Source: Craterilacuibacter sinensis (lineage in GTDB: Bacteria; Pseudomonadota; Gammaproteobacteria; Burkholderiales; Chromobacteriaceae). From it: a DNA stretch of 64,000 nt. A program made the translations under genes and the position numbers. The notes beneath the pieces were generated by a model that searched no databases, was not told the origin of the DNA, and saw nothing but the letters and a program-made list of their open reading frames with translations. The DNA is taken from positions 124,001 to 188,000 of the forward strand of contig NZ_WSSB01000003.1 in the NCBI RefSeq assembly GCF_009831765.1. Reading direction: 5' to 3'. Below are positions 7,251 through 16,487 of this stretch, in pieces. The first letter of the stretch is position 1. Each line of letters starts with the position of its first letter.

Positions 7251-8162
7251 TCAATAGGCGCGGCTACGCTCTACCTTGCCTGTCACTTCCTGTCCTTGCT
7301 CCAGAGCCTGTATGCGCCGTGCAATCTGCGCTGCCGCCTCGCCGATCAGGGTCTGGGCCGCGCTATGCGGTGTGATGATGGTGCGCGGGTGTCGCCATAG
7401 TGGATGTCCGGCCGCTAGCGGCTCCAGCGCGAATACGTCCAGCAAGGCAAAGCGCAGTACGCCGCTGTCCAGTGCCGCGAGCAGGGCGTTTTCATCGAGC
7501 TGATCACCACGCCCGGCATGAATCAGTGCGCTGCCTGCGGGCAGAAGAGCCAGCCGTTCAGCATTTAGCAGGCCGCGGGTCAGCGCGGTAGAGGGCAGCA
7601 GATTGATCAGCACATCGGTCTGGGTCAAGAGGGCGTTTAGCTGGTCTTCGCCATGTACGCAGTTGATGCCGGCTAAGGTGCGCATCTTGCGGCTATAGCC
7701 GCTGACGCAATAGCCATCCCCCGCCAGCGCCGCCGCGACGCGCCCGCCCATTTCACCCAGCCCCAAGACACTGATGCGCGTGTCGGCCTTGCGCCTGTCC
7801 GGCTGAACCTGCCATTGCTGCACCTGCTGCTGTGTGCGGTAAAAATCGAAGCTGCGCTGCCAGTGCAGCACGCCATAGCGCGCATATTCGATCATTTGTT
7901 CGGCCATGCCGGCATCGGTCAGGCGGTAGATGGGGATATCGGCTGCGAGGTCATGCCGGCCCAGCAGGCGATCGACCCCCGCGCCCAGTGCAAATATGCC
8001 TTGCAAGCCTGAGAGGCGGCTAAAAAAGCCCTCGGGTGGATTCCATACCACTGCATAGCGTGTACAAGGTTCGCTCTGGTCACTGACAGTATGCCCGGGC
8101 AAGAGGCGGGACAGGGTGGCGATATAGCTGTGCGGATGTTCAGGGTGGTAGACGGTAATCAC
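7251..8162 (-). CDS. GhrA-like 2-hydroxyacid dehydrogenase
   Basis: A protein of about 303 residues of the D-isomer-specific 2-hydroxyacid dehydrogenase family, closest in layout to glyoxylate/hydroxypyruvate reductase A. The NAD(P)-binding loop is VLGLGEMGGRVAAAL. The catalytic set is visible as Arg in HAGRGDQLDE, Glu in FALEPL and His in ITPHSAAQT. It probably reduces glyoxylate or hydroxypyruvate. An upstream ATG exists at 8216, but a GTG at 8162 has AAGGA at good spacing and gives the family-like N-terminus VITVYHPEHP, so 8162 is preferred. It is divergent from the small HTH gene, sharing its upstream region. Confidence 0.82.
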   Translation of the reverse strand: MITVYHPEHPHSYIATLSRLLPGHTVSDQSEPCTRYAVVWNPPEGFFSRLSGLQGIFALGAGVDRLLGRHDLAADIPIYRLTDAGMAEQMIEYARYGVLHWQRSFDFYRTQQQVQQWQVQPDRRKADTRISVLGLGEMGGRVAAALAGDGYCVSGYSRKMRTLAGINCVHGEDQLNALLTQTDVLINLLPSTALTRGLLNAERLALLPAGSALIHAGRGDQLDENALLAALDSGVLRFALLDVFALEPLAAGHPLWRHPRTIITPHSAAQTLIGEAAAQIARRIQALEQGQEVTGKVERSRAY

Positions 8163-8247
8163 GGCGGGTTCCTTGCCTGTGGCTGGCGGACGCAAATGCA
8201 TGCGTTTTTTTTGCAAGCCACTATGCTGGAAAAAAAGGGAGCATGCA

Positions 8248-8460
8248 ATGAGACTGGAACTCTTTAATCAGGTTGCCAACCTGATCGGGCTGAAAAAGCG
8301 CTCGCGCGAGGCGGTATGGCTGATCGAGATCGAGGGCATGACCTGCAGCGGCGCGGCGCGGCAGATGGATTTGTCCGTCTCCACCGTGTCGCGCGCCCAT
8401 GCCCGTTACCGCCGCGCGGTGCAGGCCATCAATGTGATGGCGCCGCACCTGCCGATGTAG
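8248..8460 (+). CDS. small TrfB/KorA-like helix-turn-helix protein
   Basis: A 70-residue basic protein. Residues about 18-60 form a helix-turn-helix, SREAVWLIEIEGMTCSGAAR then MDLSVSTVSRAHARYRRAVQ, resembling the TrfB (KorA) DNA-binding domain known from IncP plasmid repressors. There is no other domain. AAAAAAGGGA lies just before the chosen ATG. It is probably a transcriptional regulator, target unknown; the divergent ghrA-like gene is the natural candidate. Its stop is three bases from the convergent dnaE stop. Confidence 0.65.
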   Translation: MRLELFNQVANLIGLKKRSREAVWLIEIEGMTCSGAARQMDLSVSTVSRAHARYRRAVQAINVMAPHLPM

Positions 8461-8463
8461 GTC

Positions 8464-11400
8464 TTACCAGATGATTTTGGCGCGGCTCTCGCCCAGTGTA
8501 TCTGCTAGCGCCAGCAGCAGTGCATCATCCAGTCTTACCCCCCATGCCGGCGGCAGCATCAATTCGCCCTTGGCCTGACCGTTGTTGTAGTGCAGGCGTA
8601 CCGGGCAGCCGGCTTCTTCGCTTTTGTAATCGACCAAGGTGCTTCTGAGCTTGCCCACATCGGCGGTGTGATCCAGCTGGATAGCCAGCGAGCGCGCATA
8701 GCGGCTGCGCGCCTCGCCCAGCTGGTAGACATGTTCGGCGATAATGCGCAGGCCGCCGGAGAACTTGTCCTCGCTGACCTTGCCTTCCACCACCAGAACG
8801 GTGTCTTCTTTCAAGCGGTCGCGGTTGGCGTCAAAGCCTTCGGCAAACAGCGATACCTCCAGTTTGGCACTGCCATCATCCAGTTGCACGAAAGCCATCT
8901 TGCCGCGATTGCCCACCTTGACGCGGATGCCGGTGACAAAGCCGGCCAGTAGCTGCGGCTCCTTGCGTGGCACCAGACGGGACAGCGGCGTTTTGATAAA
9001 GCCGCGCACCTCTTTTTCATACGACTTGAACGGGTGGCCGGACAGATAGTAGCCGATGGCCTGTTTTTCTTCGGCCAGTTGCACTGCCGGTGTCCAGGCG
9101 CGGGTATCCACCATCGGAACTGGCGGCACCACATCGTCGCCGAACATATCGAACAGCCCGCCCTGACCCTCGTTGGCCGCTTCCTGGCTGGCCGCTTCCA
9201 GTGCCAGAGCGACATTGGCGAACAGTCTGGCGCGGTTGCTATCCAGTGCATCGAATGCGCCGGCGCGTATCAGCGCCTCGACCGTGCGTTTGTTGACGAT
9301 GCGCTTGTCGGTACGGCTGCAAAAATCGAACAGATCCTTGAACGGGCCGCTGGCTTCGCGCACCGCGATAATGTGCTCGACCGCCGCTTCGCCCGTGCCC
9401 TTGATCGCACCCAGCGCATAGCGGATATGGCTGCGGTCGGTCGGCACAAAGCGGTAGAAGCCCTGGTTGACGTCGGGCGGCAGGAAGGTGAGGCCGTTGG
9501 CCAGCGCATCATCGTAAAAAATCTTGAGCTGGTCGGTATTGTCCAGTTCGCTGGACATGGTCGCTGCCATAAAGGCCGAACAGTGGTGCGCCTTCAGCCA
9601 CGCCGTCTGGTAGGACACCACGGCGTAGGCGGCGGTGTGCGATTTGTTAAAGCCGTATTCGGCAAACATCGCCATCAGGTCAAACAGATGGGTTGCCAGT
9701 TCCTTGGTGTAGCCCTTTTTCTCTGCGCCTTCGGTGAAGATGCCGCGGTGCTTGTCCATCTCCTCGGCTTTTTTCTTGCCCATCGCCCGGCGCAGCATGT
9801 CGGCGCCGCCCAGGGTATAGCCGCCGATGATCTGCGAAATCTGCATCACCTGTTCCTGATACACGATCACGCCATAGGTCGGGTCCAGGCAGGCGGTCAG
9901 GTCAGGGTGGAAGTAGTCCACCGCCTGCTTGCCGGCTTTACGCAGGATAAAGTCGTCCACCATGCCCGAGCCCAGCGGGCCCGGCCGGTACAGCGCCAGC
10001 ACGGCGATGATGTCTTCAAAGCGGTCGGGCTTGAGCTTCTCCAGCAGGCGCTTCATGCCGTCCGATTCCAGCTGGAACACGGCAGTGGTATTGGCGGTCT
10101 GCAAGATGCGGTAGGCCGCCGGGTCGGTGAACTCCAGCAGGTTCAGGTCGGTGTCGAAGGTCGGATCCAGTTGCTTGATATAGCGTGCAGCCAGATCGAT
10201 GATGGTCAGGTTTCTGAGGCCCAGAAAGTCGAACTTCACCAGACCGATTTTCTCGACATCGTCCTTGTCCAGCATGGATACCGAGACCGCGTCTTCGCCC
10301 GAGGCCTGATACAGCGGGCAGAAATCGGTCAGCTTGCCCGGCGCGATCAGGACGCCGCCTGCGTGCATGCCGATGCCGCGGGTCAGACCCTCCAGCTTTT
10401 TGGCCAGCACCCATAGCTGGGCGACTTCTTCCTCGTTTTCCAGCCGCTCTTTCAGCACAGGCTCCATCGCGACCGCATCGTCCAGCGAGTACTGCTTGCC
10501 CGGAGCAGCCGGAATCAGCTTGGATAGCTGGTCACAGAACATATACGGCAGGTCGAGCACGCGTCCCACATCACGGATCACCGCCTTGGCCGCCATGGTG
10601 CCGAAGGTGGCAATCTGCGACACCGCCTCCTGGCCATAGGTCTGGCGCACATATTCGATGACGCGGTAGCGGTTGTCCTGGCAGAAGTCGACGTCGAAGT
10701 CGGGCATGGAAACCCGCTCCGGATTCAGGAAACGCTCGAACAGCAGCGCATACTCCAGCGGGTCGATATCGGTAATCTTGAGGCTGTAGGCAACCAGGGA
10801 GCCGGCACCCGAGCCGCGGCCTGGTCCCACCGGACAGCCATTGTGCTTGGCCCAGTTGATAAAGTCGGCCACGATCAAAAAGTAGCCGGGAAACCCCATC
10901 TGGATGATGGTGTCGGTCTCGAACTTGAGGCGGTCAACGTAGCGCGCACGCTGGTTCTCGCGCTCCTCGGCTTCTGGATACAGCTCGACCAGCCGCTCTT
11001 CCAGACCTTTTTTCGCCTCCTGCACCATAAAGTCGTCCAGACTCATGCCGTCCGGCGTCGGGAAGTCCGGCAGATAGTTGGTGCCCAGCTCGACGGTGAA
11101 GTTGCAGCGCTTGGCGATTTCGACCGAGTTTTGCAGCGCCTCGGGTACATCGGCGAAGCGTTCCAGCATTTGCGCGCTGCTAAGGAAGTACTGGCAGTCG
11201 GCAAATTTCTTTTGCCGGCGCTTGTCGGACAGGGTAAAGCCTTCGGCGATACACACCCGCGCCTCGTGCGCCATATAGTCGTCCGCATCCATGAACTGGA
11301 TGGGGTGGGTGGCCACCACCGGCAGGCCCGCTTCGCCGGCCAGACGCAAGGTGGCCTGCACGATGGCCTCGACCTGCGGGTTATCCACGCGCTGGATTTC

Positions 11401-11907
11401 CAGATAGAAGCTGTCGGGAAACAGGCGTGCCCAGCTTTGCGCCCGTGCCAGTGCTTCTTCCGGGTTGCCATTGCTTAGCGAAACGCCGATATCGCCCAAC
11501 TGCGCACCGGACAGGCAAATCAGCTGGCTATTGTCGCCATGCTCCAGCCACTCGCGCTTGATTTCGGCGCGCCCGCGCACCTGATTGCCGGTAAAGGCCG
11601 CTGCCAAGAGTTCGCACAGGCGGCCGTAACCGGCACGGTTCTTGGCGATCAGCATCAAGCGGCTGGGCTTGTCGCGGTCCGCCTCGTTTTCCAGCCAGAT
11701 ATCGCAGGCGATAATCGGTTTGATGCCGGCATCGCGGCAGCCCTTGTAAAACTTGACAAGTCCGAACAGATTCATCAGGTCGGACATGGCCAGTGCCGGC
11801 ATCTGGTCGGCGCGCGCGCGCTTGATGGCGTCGCCAAGACGCACGATGCCGTCACTGACGGAAAATTCGGAATGCACACGAAGGTGAACGAAGCGTGGTG
11901 TAGTCAT
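8464..11907 (-). CDS. dnaE: DNA polymerase III alpha subunit
   Basis: An 1147-residue replicative polymerase. The PHP domain opens the protein (FVHLRVHSEFSVSDGIVRLG) and the palm carries the catalytic aspartates in MPDFDVDFCQDNR, followed by the fingers (FGTMAAKAVIRDVGR) and the helix-hairpin-helix and OB domains near the C-terminus (TGIRVKVGNRGKMAFVQLDD). PVGPGRGSGAGSLVAYSLKI is a family hallmark. Length matches E. coli DnaE (1160). It acts in chromosome replication with the beta clamp and the epsilon proofreader. It appears to be a single-gene transcription unit. Confidence 0.97.
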   Translation of the reverse strand: MTTPRFVHLRVHSEFSVSDGIVRLGDAIKRARADQMPALAMSDLMNLFGLVKFYKGCRDAGIKPIIACDIWLENEADRDKPSRLMLIAKNRAGYGRLCELLAAAFTGNQVRGRAEIKREWLEHGDNSQLICLSGAQLGDIGVSLSNGNPEEALARAQSWARLFPDSFYLEIQRVDNPQVEAIVQATLRLAGEAGLPVVATHPIQFMDADDYMAHEARVCIAEGFTLSDKRRQKKFADCQYFLSSAQMLERFADVPEALQNSVEIAKRCNFTVELGTNYLPDFPTPDGMSLDDFMVQEAKKGLEERLVELYPEAEERENQRARYVDRLKFETDTIIQMGFPGYFLIVADFINWAKHNGCPVGPGRGSGAGSLVAYSLKITDIDPLEYALLFERFLNPERVSMPDFDVDFCQDNRYRVIEYVRQTYGQEAVSQIATFGTMAAKAVIRDVGRVLDLPYMFCDQLSKLIPAAPGKQYSLDDAVAMEPVLKERLENEEEVAQLWVLAKKLEGLTRGIGMHAGGVLIAPGKLTDFCPLYQASGEDAVSVSMLDKDDVEKIGLVKFDFLGLRNLTIIDLAARYIKQLDPTFDTDLNLLEFTDPAAYRILQTANTTAVFQLESDGMKRLLEKLKPDRFEDIIAVLALYRPGPLGSGMVDDFILRKAGKQAVDYFHPDLTACLDPTYGVIVYQEQVMQISQIIGGYTLGGADMLRRAMGKKKAEEMDKHRGIFTEGAEKKGYTKELATHLFDLMAMFAEYGFNKSHTAAYAVVSYQTAWLKAHHCSAFMAATMSSELDNTDQLKIFYDDALANGLTFLPPDVNQGFYRFVPTDRSHIRYALGAIKGTGEAAVEHIIAVREASGPFKDLFDFCSRTDKRIVNKRTVEALIRAGAFDALDSNRARLFANVALALEAASQEAANEGQGGLFDMFGDDVVPPVPMVDTRAWTPAVQLAEEKQAIGYYLSGHPFKSYEKEVRGFIKTPLSRLVPRKEPQLLAGFVTGIRVKVGNRGKMAFVQLDDGSAKLEVSLFAEGFDANRDRLKEDTVLVVEGKVSEDKFSGGLRIIAEHVYQLGEARSRYARSLAIQLDHTADVGKLRSTLVDYKSEEAGCPVRLHYNNGQAKGELMLPPAWGVRLDDALLLALADTLGESRAKIIW

Positions 11908-12075
11908 CCGCGCATTGTAGAGGTGCAGGCGCAGCGGGGCTAGTTCCGGCTGGCGAAGGCGTGCATCAGGACGGACAAACCCAAGGTGGTGCAGCGACTC
12001 ATCGGCAAACGCATGATCGAGAGCCTATCCTGAGGGCATCACCCGTCGGTGATCTCACATCTCAGGAGGATTAAG

Positions 12076-12225
12076 ATGAAACAGGGAATCAAAACGGCCG
12101 CTGCCGTGATTTTGACGACGCTTTTACTCGCGGCCTGCAATACCATGGCCGGCATGGGGCAGGATGTGAAGGCGGCAGGTCAGGGGGTGACTAAGGCGGC
12201 GGATGATGTAAAGGAAAAAATGTGA
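12076..12225 (+). CDS. entericidin-like small lipoprotein
   Basis: A 49-residue peptide, MKQGIKTAAAVILTTLLLAA followed by C at residue 21, so the lipobox is LLAAC. The mature part has the alternating small/charged pattern of the entericidin EcnA/EcnB family (MAGMGQDVKAAGQGVTKAAD). Entericidins are stress-induced small lipoproteins, in E. coli a toxin/antidote pair; only one copy is seen here. AGGAGGA at 12064-12070 is an excellent ribosome site, which supports translation of this short gene. Confidence 0.85.
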   Translation: MKQGIKTAAAVILTTLLLAACNTMAGMGQDVKAAGQGVTKAADDVKEKM

Positions 12226-12399
12226 GCCTGTGCGGCTGAATTGTACATGCCCAGCGCTTGGGCGCAGGCACTTTCCCATCAACAGGGCATCATCAGGATG
12301 TCCTGTTTGCATGGTGCCTTGCCCTTGCCTGGTGGCGGGCATTGGCGCATGGCTTGCCCGTCTGTATCGTGTGAGTCTGGAGCGAATTTTTAGGGGGGC

Positions 12400-13230
12400 A
12401 TGTTGAATCTGAATCGTTGCTGGTTTGCGCTGCTGGGCCTGTTGTGTGCTTTGCCGGCGTGCGCAGACGAACTTGGCCGGCAGGCTGATGTCTGGATGCG
12501 TGCTGACCATGTGGTGCTGCTGGGTGAGGTGCATGACAGCCCCGATGGTCACGCGCAAAGGCTGGCATTGCTCAAGGCAGCCCTGCGTTCGGGCTGGCGC
12601 CCGGCGCTGGTGATGGAAATGTTCGATCGCGAACGGCAGGCAGAGCTGGATGCGGCGCGCCAGTACTGCAAGCTGGATGCCGCATGTATTGCACGGCAGG
12701 CCGGCGGAGAAGGCTGGGATTGGGCCTTGTATCAACCCTTGCTGGCCTTGGCACAGCAATACCAGTTGCCGCTGATTGCGGGCAATCTGTCGCGTACTGA
12801 TGCACGCAAGATCATGAAAAACGGTTACGCGGCCGTGCTGGATGAGGCAACACGCCAGCGCTACCGGCTTGATCAGCCCTTGCCGGCGGTGCTGGAAGAT
12901 CATCAGCGCCAAGCGCTGGATCAGGGGCACTGCGGCATGCTGCCGGCCAAGGCCATGCCGGCCATGGTGCGCGCACAGGTGGCGCGTGATGTGGTGCTGG
13001 CGGACACATTGTTGCAGCACCGTAGTCAGGGGGCGGTGCTGATCGCCGGTAATGGCCATGTAGGGCGGGCAATGGGCGTGCCGCGCTGGTTGCCTGAGTC
13101 TGTGCCCTTGTGGGTGGTGGGCTTTATCGAGCAGGGGCAGTCCGCTTCGGAGTATGATCTGGCTATCGCAGTAGCAGCCACGCCTAGAGAAGACCCGTGT
13201 CAGGGATTGGCTGCCGCACAAAAACCTTGA
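12400..13230 (+). CDS. ChaN-like lipoprotein
   Basis: A 276-residue protein with a lipoprotein signal ending LPAC (Cys at about residue 21). The core matches the ChaN/Tiki-like fold: VVLLGEVHDSPDGHAQRLAL (GExHD motif), PALVMEMFDR, and the C-terminal IAGNGHVGRAMGVP with the GNGH motif. ChaN of Campylobacter binds haem as a dimer and is iron-regulated; homologues are linked to haem handling or metalloprotease-like activity. Residues 135-165 read PLIAGNLSRTDARKIMKNGY. It is followed 53 bases later by a DUF2062 gene in the same direction. Confidence 0.83.
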   Translation: MLNLNRCWFALLGLLCALPACADELGRQADVWMRADHVVLLGEVHDSPDGHAQRLALLKAALRSGWRPALVMEMFDRERQAELDAARQYCKLDAACIARQAGGEGWDWALYQPLLALAQQYQLPLIAGNLSRTDARKIMKNGYAAVLDEATRQRYRLDQPLPAVLEDHQRQALDQGHCGMLPAKAMPAMVRAQVARDVVLADTLLQHRSQGAVLIAGNGHVGRAMGVPRWLPESVPLWVVGFIEQGQSASEYDLAIAVAATPREDPCQGLAAAQKP

Positions 13231-13283
13231 GCGCTGCTTGCCGTGTTTGTCACCTTGTTTTTCGTTGAGAGCGGAGTGTGTTC

Positions 13284-13802
13284 GTGAAAAAACAGTTGCG
13301 CCGTCTGTTGCCTGATGCGCAAAGCCTGCGCCAGCGCAAAGGCTTGGGCTGGCTTGCGCCCTGGCTTGGGCGGGAACAGTTATGGTATCTGAGCCGTCAC
13401 AGCGTGGCGCTGGGTATGGCGCTGGGCGTATTTTTCGGCCTGTTGACCCCGTTCGCCCAGATAATTCTGGCGGTGATGGCGGCCATTGCCCTGCGTGCCA
13501 ATGTGGCGGCGGCGGCTTTGTCTACGCTGGTGACCAATCCGCTGACCTTCGCGCCTATCTATTATCTGGCCTATCGTCTGGGCAATTTTTTGCTTGGTGG
13601 CGAGGGCGGGGCCGGGGTGTCTTTTAGCGGCGACGCCAGCTGGTGGTCGGATCTGAGCGGTGTGGGTAAGCCTTTGCTATTGGGGCTGGTGTTGATTGCC
13701 TTGGTGCTGGCACCTCTGGTCTATCTGGCGGTCAGCACATTGTGGCGCTTGAGTTCGGCCTGGGCCTGGCAGCGGCGCAAAGCGCGGCGTCAGGCGCTTT
13801 GA
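13284..13802 (+). CDS. DUF2062 membrane protein
   Basis: A 172-residue protein with a basic N-terminus and three to four membrane segments. ALGMALGVFFGLLTPFAQI and the TNPLTFAPIYYLAYRLG motif define DUF2062, whose role is unknown. A GTG at 13278 is in frame, but GGAG at 13273-13276 is correctly spaced only for the GTG at 13284, so that start was chosen. It may be co-transcribed with the ChaN-like gene. Confidence 0.82.
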   Translation: MKKQLRRLLPDAQSLRQRKGLGWLAPWLGREQLWYLSRHSVALGMALGVFFGLLTPFAQIILAVMAAIALRANVAAAALSTLVTNPLTFAPIYYLAYRLGNFLLGGEGGAGVSFSGDASWWSDLSGVGKPLLLGLVLIALVLAPLVYLAVSTLWRLSSAWAWQRRKARRQAL

Positions 13803-13936
13803 GTGCGGCTTTGCGCACGGGTTTTTTCCCTTCGGCGGCTACCGCGAAAGCGCCGCCTCTCTTACAATGCGCACCTTGTTGATTTGTAATGGCTTCTGCG
13901 CCGTAGTGTGCGCCCAGCCCAGGACCCCGATTCCCC

Positions 13937-15556
13937 ATGTTGCGATTGTCTGAAATCAAGCTTCCCCTTGACCATCCCGAACACGCCTTGCGTGACGCCA
14001 TTATTGCCCGCTTGGGCGTGCCCGCAGGCGATGTGCAGGATTTTATCGTTTACAAGCGCAGCTTCGATGCGCGCCGCTCGGTAATGGCATTAACCTACAC
14101 CGTCGATATCACGGTGACCGGCGAAGAGCGCCTGCTGAAAAAATTCGCCAAAGACACGCATGTGGGCATGACGCCGGATATGCGCTACCAGTTTGTCGGC
14201 CAGGCGCCGGAAGATTTGGCCGAGCGCCCTGTTGTGGTCGGCTTTGGCCCATGCGGTATTTTTGCCGCACTGGTACTGGCGCAGATGGGTTTCAAGCCTG
14301 TGGTGCTTGAGCGCGGCAAAAAGGTGCGCGAGCGCACCAAGGATACCTGGGGTCTGTGGCGCAATAACAAGCTTAACCCCGAGTCGAATGTGCAGTTTGG
14401 TGAGGGCGGCGCCGGTACATTTTCAGATGGCAAGCTCTATAGCCAGATCAAGGACCCGCGCCATCTGGGGCGCAAGGTGCTGGAGGAGTTTGTGCGTTTT
14501 GGCGCGCCGGACGAGATTATCTATGTCAACCGCCCGCATATCGGCACCTTCCGCCTGGTGAGCATGGTTGAAAAGATGCGCGCCGAAATCGAGCGTCTGG
14601 GTGGCGAGATCCGTTTCCAGTCCAAGGTCAGCGACTTGCTGCTGGACGAGATGGCGGATGGCAATAAGCAGGTGCGTGGCCTGCGTCTGGAAAACGGCGA
14701 CGAGATTGCCTCGCGCCATATCGTGCTGGCGCTGGGCCACAGTGCGCGCGATACCTTCGAAATGCTGCATGAACGTGGCGTCTATCTGGAGCAAAAGCCG
14801 TTTGCCGTCGGTTTCCGCATCGAACACCCGCAAAAACTGATCGACGAAGTGCGCTGGGGCAAATACGCCGGCCACGAAATGCTGGGCGCTGCCGATTACA
14901 AACTGGTGCATCAGGCCAGCAATGGGCGTGCGGTATATAGTTTCTGCATGTGCCCGGGCGGGCAGGTGGTGGCCGCCACCAGCGAGCCGGGGCGCGTGGT
15001 GACCAATGGCATGAGCCAGTATTCGCGTGCCGAGCGTAACGCCAACGCCGGTCTGGTGGTTAATATCGAGCCTAAGGATTTTCCGGGAACCGATCCCTTG
15101 GCCGGCATGCGCTTGCAGCGTGATCTGGAATCGCGTGCCTATGTGCTGGGCGGCAGCAACTACAATGCGCCGGCGCAACTGGTGGGCGATTTTATCGCCG
15201 GCCGGGCATCGACCGCGCTGGGCTCGGTCACGCCGTCTTATCAGCCGGGGGTGACGCCGACCGATCTTGCCAGCGCCTTGCCCGGCTATGCGATTGAAGC
15301 GATGCGCGAGGCGATCCCTGCTTTTGCCAAGAAGATCCGTGGTTATGATATGAATGATGCGGTGCTGACCGGGGTGGAGACGCGTACGTCCAGTCCCTTG
15401 CGCATCAAGCGTAATGAAGTGCTGCAAAGCATGAACGTCAAGGGTCTGTATCCGGCGGGTGAGGGCGCAGGCTACGCCGGCGGCATCCTGTCGGCTGGTG
15501 TCGATGGCATCAAGGTCGCCGAAGCGCTGGCGAAGGACATGCTGGGCCTGGATTAA
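13937..15556 (+). CDS. COG2509-type FAD-dependent oxidoreductase
   Basis: A 539-residue flavoprotein. An N-terminal region (residues 1-95) carries the conserved YKRSFDARRS segment, followed by the FAD-binding VVVGFGPCGIFAALVLAQMG at about 98-118, then FGEGGAGTFSDGKLYSQIKD, YSFCMCPGGQVVAAT and the terminal GEGAGYAGGILSAGVDGIKV. This is the signature of uncharacterised FAD-dependent dehydrogenases (COG2509). The substrate is not known. Length and motifs are complete. Confidence 0.87.
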   Translation: MLRLSEIKLPLDHPEHALRDAIIARLGVPAGDVQDFIVYKRSFDARRSVMALTYTVDITVTGEERLLKKFAKDTHVGMTPDMRYQFVGQAPEDLAERPVVVGFGPCGIFAALVLAQMGFKPVVLERGKKVRERTKDTWGLWRNNKLNPESNVQFGEGGAGTFSDGKLYSQIKDPRHLGRKVLEEFVRFGAPDEIIYVNRPHIGTFRLVSMVEKMRAEIERLGGEIRFQSKVSDLLLDEMADGNKQVRGLRLENGDEIASRHIVLALGHSARDTFEMLHERGVYLEQKPFAVGFRIEHPQKLIDEVRWGKYAGHEMLGAADYKLVHQASNGRAVYSFCMCPGGQVVAATSEPGRVVTNGMSQYSRAERNANAGLVVNIEPKDFPGTDPLAGMRLQRDLESRAYVLGGSNYNAPAQLVGDFIAGRASTALGSVTPSYQPGVTPTDLASALPGYAIEAMREAIPAFAKKIRGYDMNDAVLTGVETRTSSPLRIKRNEVLQSMNVKGLYPAGEGAGYAGGILSAGVDGIKVAEALAKDMLGLD

Positions 15557-15579
15557 GTCTTGCCCGATCTTACCCAATC

Positions 15580-15606
15580 AACGGCCGCACAAGCGGCCGT
15601 TGTTGC
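15580..15606 (+). terminator. terminator between the FAD gene and rraA
   Basis: ACGGCCGC (15581-15588), loop ACAA, GCGGCCGT (15593-15600). The stem sits between two convergent genes and could serve both, though neither side has a long T run. Confidence 0.6.
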
Positions 15607-15622
15607 GTGGCGGAGTTGCCGC

Positions 15623-16102
15623 TTACTGTAGCTGCACGGCTGACAACAAGACGCCGTCTTCATCGGCGTACAGCCATTCTCCCGGTGTGAAGGTGACATC
15701 TCCGAAGCTAAGCAGCAGGTTTTGCTGGCCTTCGCCGCGCTTGACCGATTTTTTCGGGTTCGTTGCCAGAGCGCGCACGCCGATGTCGAGCTGATTGATG
15801 GCGACCGAGTCGCGGATACAGCCCCAGATTACCACGCCTTCCCACTGATTCTTAACCGCCAGCTCTGCGATCTGGTCGCCCAAAAGCGCGCAGCGCAGCG
15901 AACCGCCGCCGTCTATTACGAGTACCTTGCCCAAGCCTGGCGTGCCGAGCACTTCGCGCACCAGCGTGTTGTCCTCGAACAGCTTGAGGGTGACGATTTG
16001 CCCAAAAAAGCGTGGGCGGCCGCCGTAGCTTTGCAATAAAGGTTGCATAACCTGTACCCGGCCTTCGTTAGCGTCGTACAGATCAGTGGTCAGAAAATCC
16101 AT
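15623..16102 (-). CDS. rraA: RraA family protein
   Basis: A 159-residue protein matching Rra[54 protein letters not shown] and [14 protein letters not shown]. coli RraA binds RNase E and lowers its activity. Relatives are 4-hydroxy-4-methyl-2-oxoglutarate/oxaloacetate aldolases, and the catalytic G-G-D/R-D residues of that activity (GDQIA, IRD) are present here, so either role is possible. Confidence 0.9.
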   Translation of the reverse strand: MDFLTTDLYDANEGRVQVMQPLLQSYGGRPRFFGQIVTLKLFEDNTLVREVLGTPGLGKVLVIDGGGSLRCALLGDQIAELAVKNQWEGVVIWGCIRDSVAINQLDIGVRALATNPKKSVKRGEGQQNLLLSFGDVTFTPGEWLYADEDGVLLSAVQLQ

Positions 16103-16487
16103 GGCTTAAGAATCCTGTGTCAGGAGAGGGTGTGATGTGTTTATCAGATCAATCCTACATGTCATGGCGATTTGGCGGCAGTTTTTTTATAGATAGACTC
16201 GTCATCGTAGTCAGTCGTTTTCCCCGCCTATTCCAGCTATGGCGCGGCATGGCTGGGACAGGCGGGCAGTGTCTTGTTTTACCCACAGTTTTTCCACCGG
16301 GTTTTCCCTTGCGGTCGCTTGGGCTTTGCGCGAGACTCGCGCCCTTGCCGAAGTTTGGCGGCCGGAATGAATCGTTGGTGATGGTTGTTTTGAGCGGTTT
16401 GTCAACGTTTAAATCATCAACAGCTTGTGTCATACTGCGCGCCGAGTGCGTATATATTGATATTGCGGGTGAATGGGAGGGGTAGCA
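16103..16487 (+). other. intergenic region upstream of nrdJ, no gene recognised
   Basis: This 385-base region between the divergent rraA and nrdJ genes must carry both promoters. No convincing -35/-10 pair, cobalamin riboswitch or NrdR box pair was found by eye. An AT-rich run TATATATTGATATTG (16451-16465) lies 23 bases before the nrdJ start and TTTACCCACA (16278-16287) resembles a DnaA box with one mismatch; neither is claimed as a site. Confidence 0.3.

Noticed and set aside
9034-10416. A 460-codon plus-strand frame opposite dnaE
   Set aside because: Shadow of the dnaE coding sequence; no motif, and no ribosome site.
11952-12033. A short plus-strand frame reading KVVQRLIGKRMIESLS before a stop
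   Set aside because: It looks vaguely protein-like but has no start codon or ribosome site and is too short to assign; a gene relic is possible but not supported.
16278-16287. DnaA-box-like TTTACCCACA upstream of nrdJ
   Set aside because: One mismatch in a single 9-mer is expected by chance; no second box was seen.
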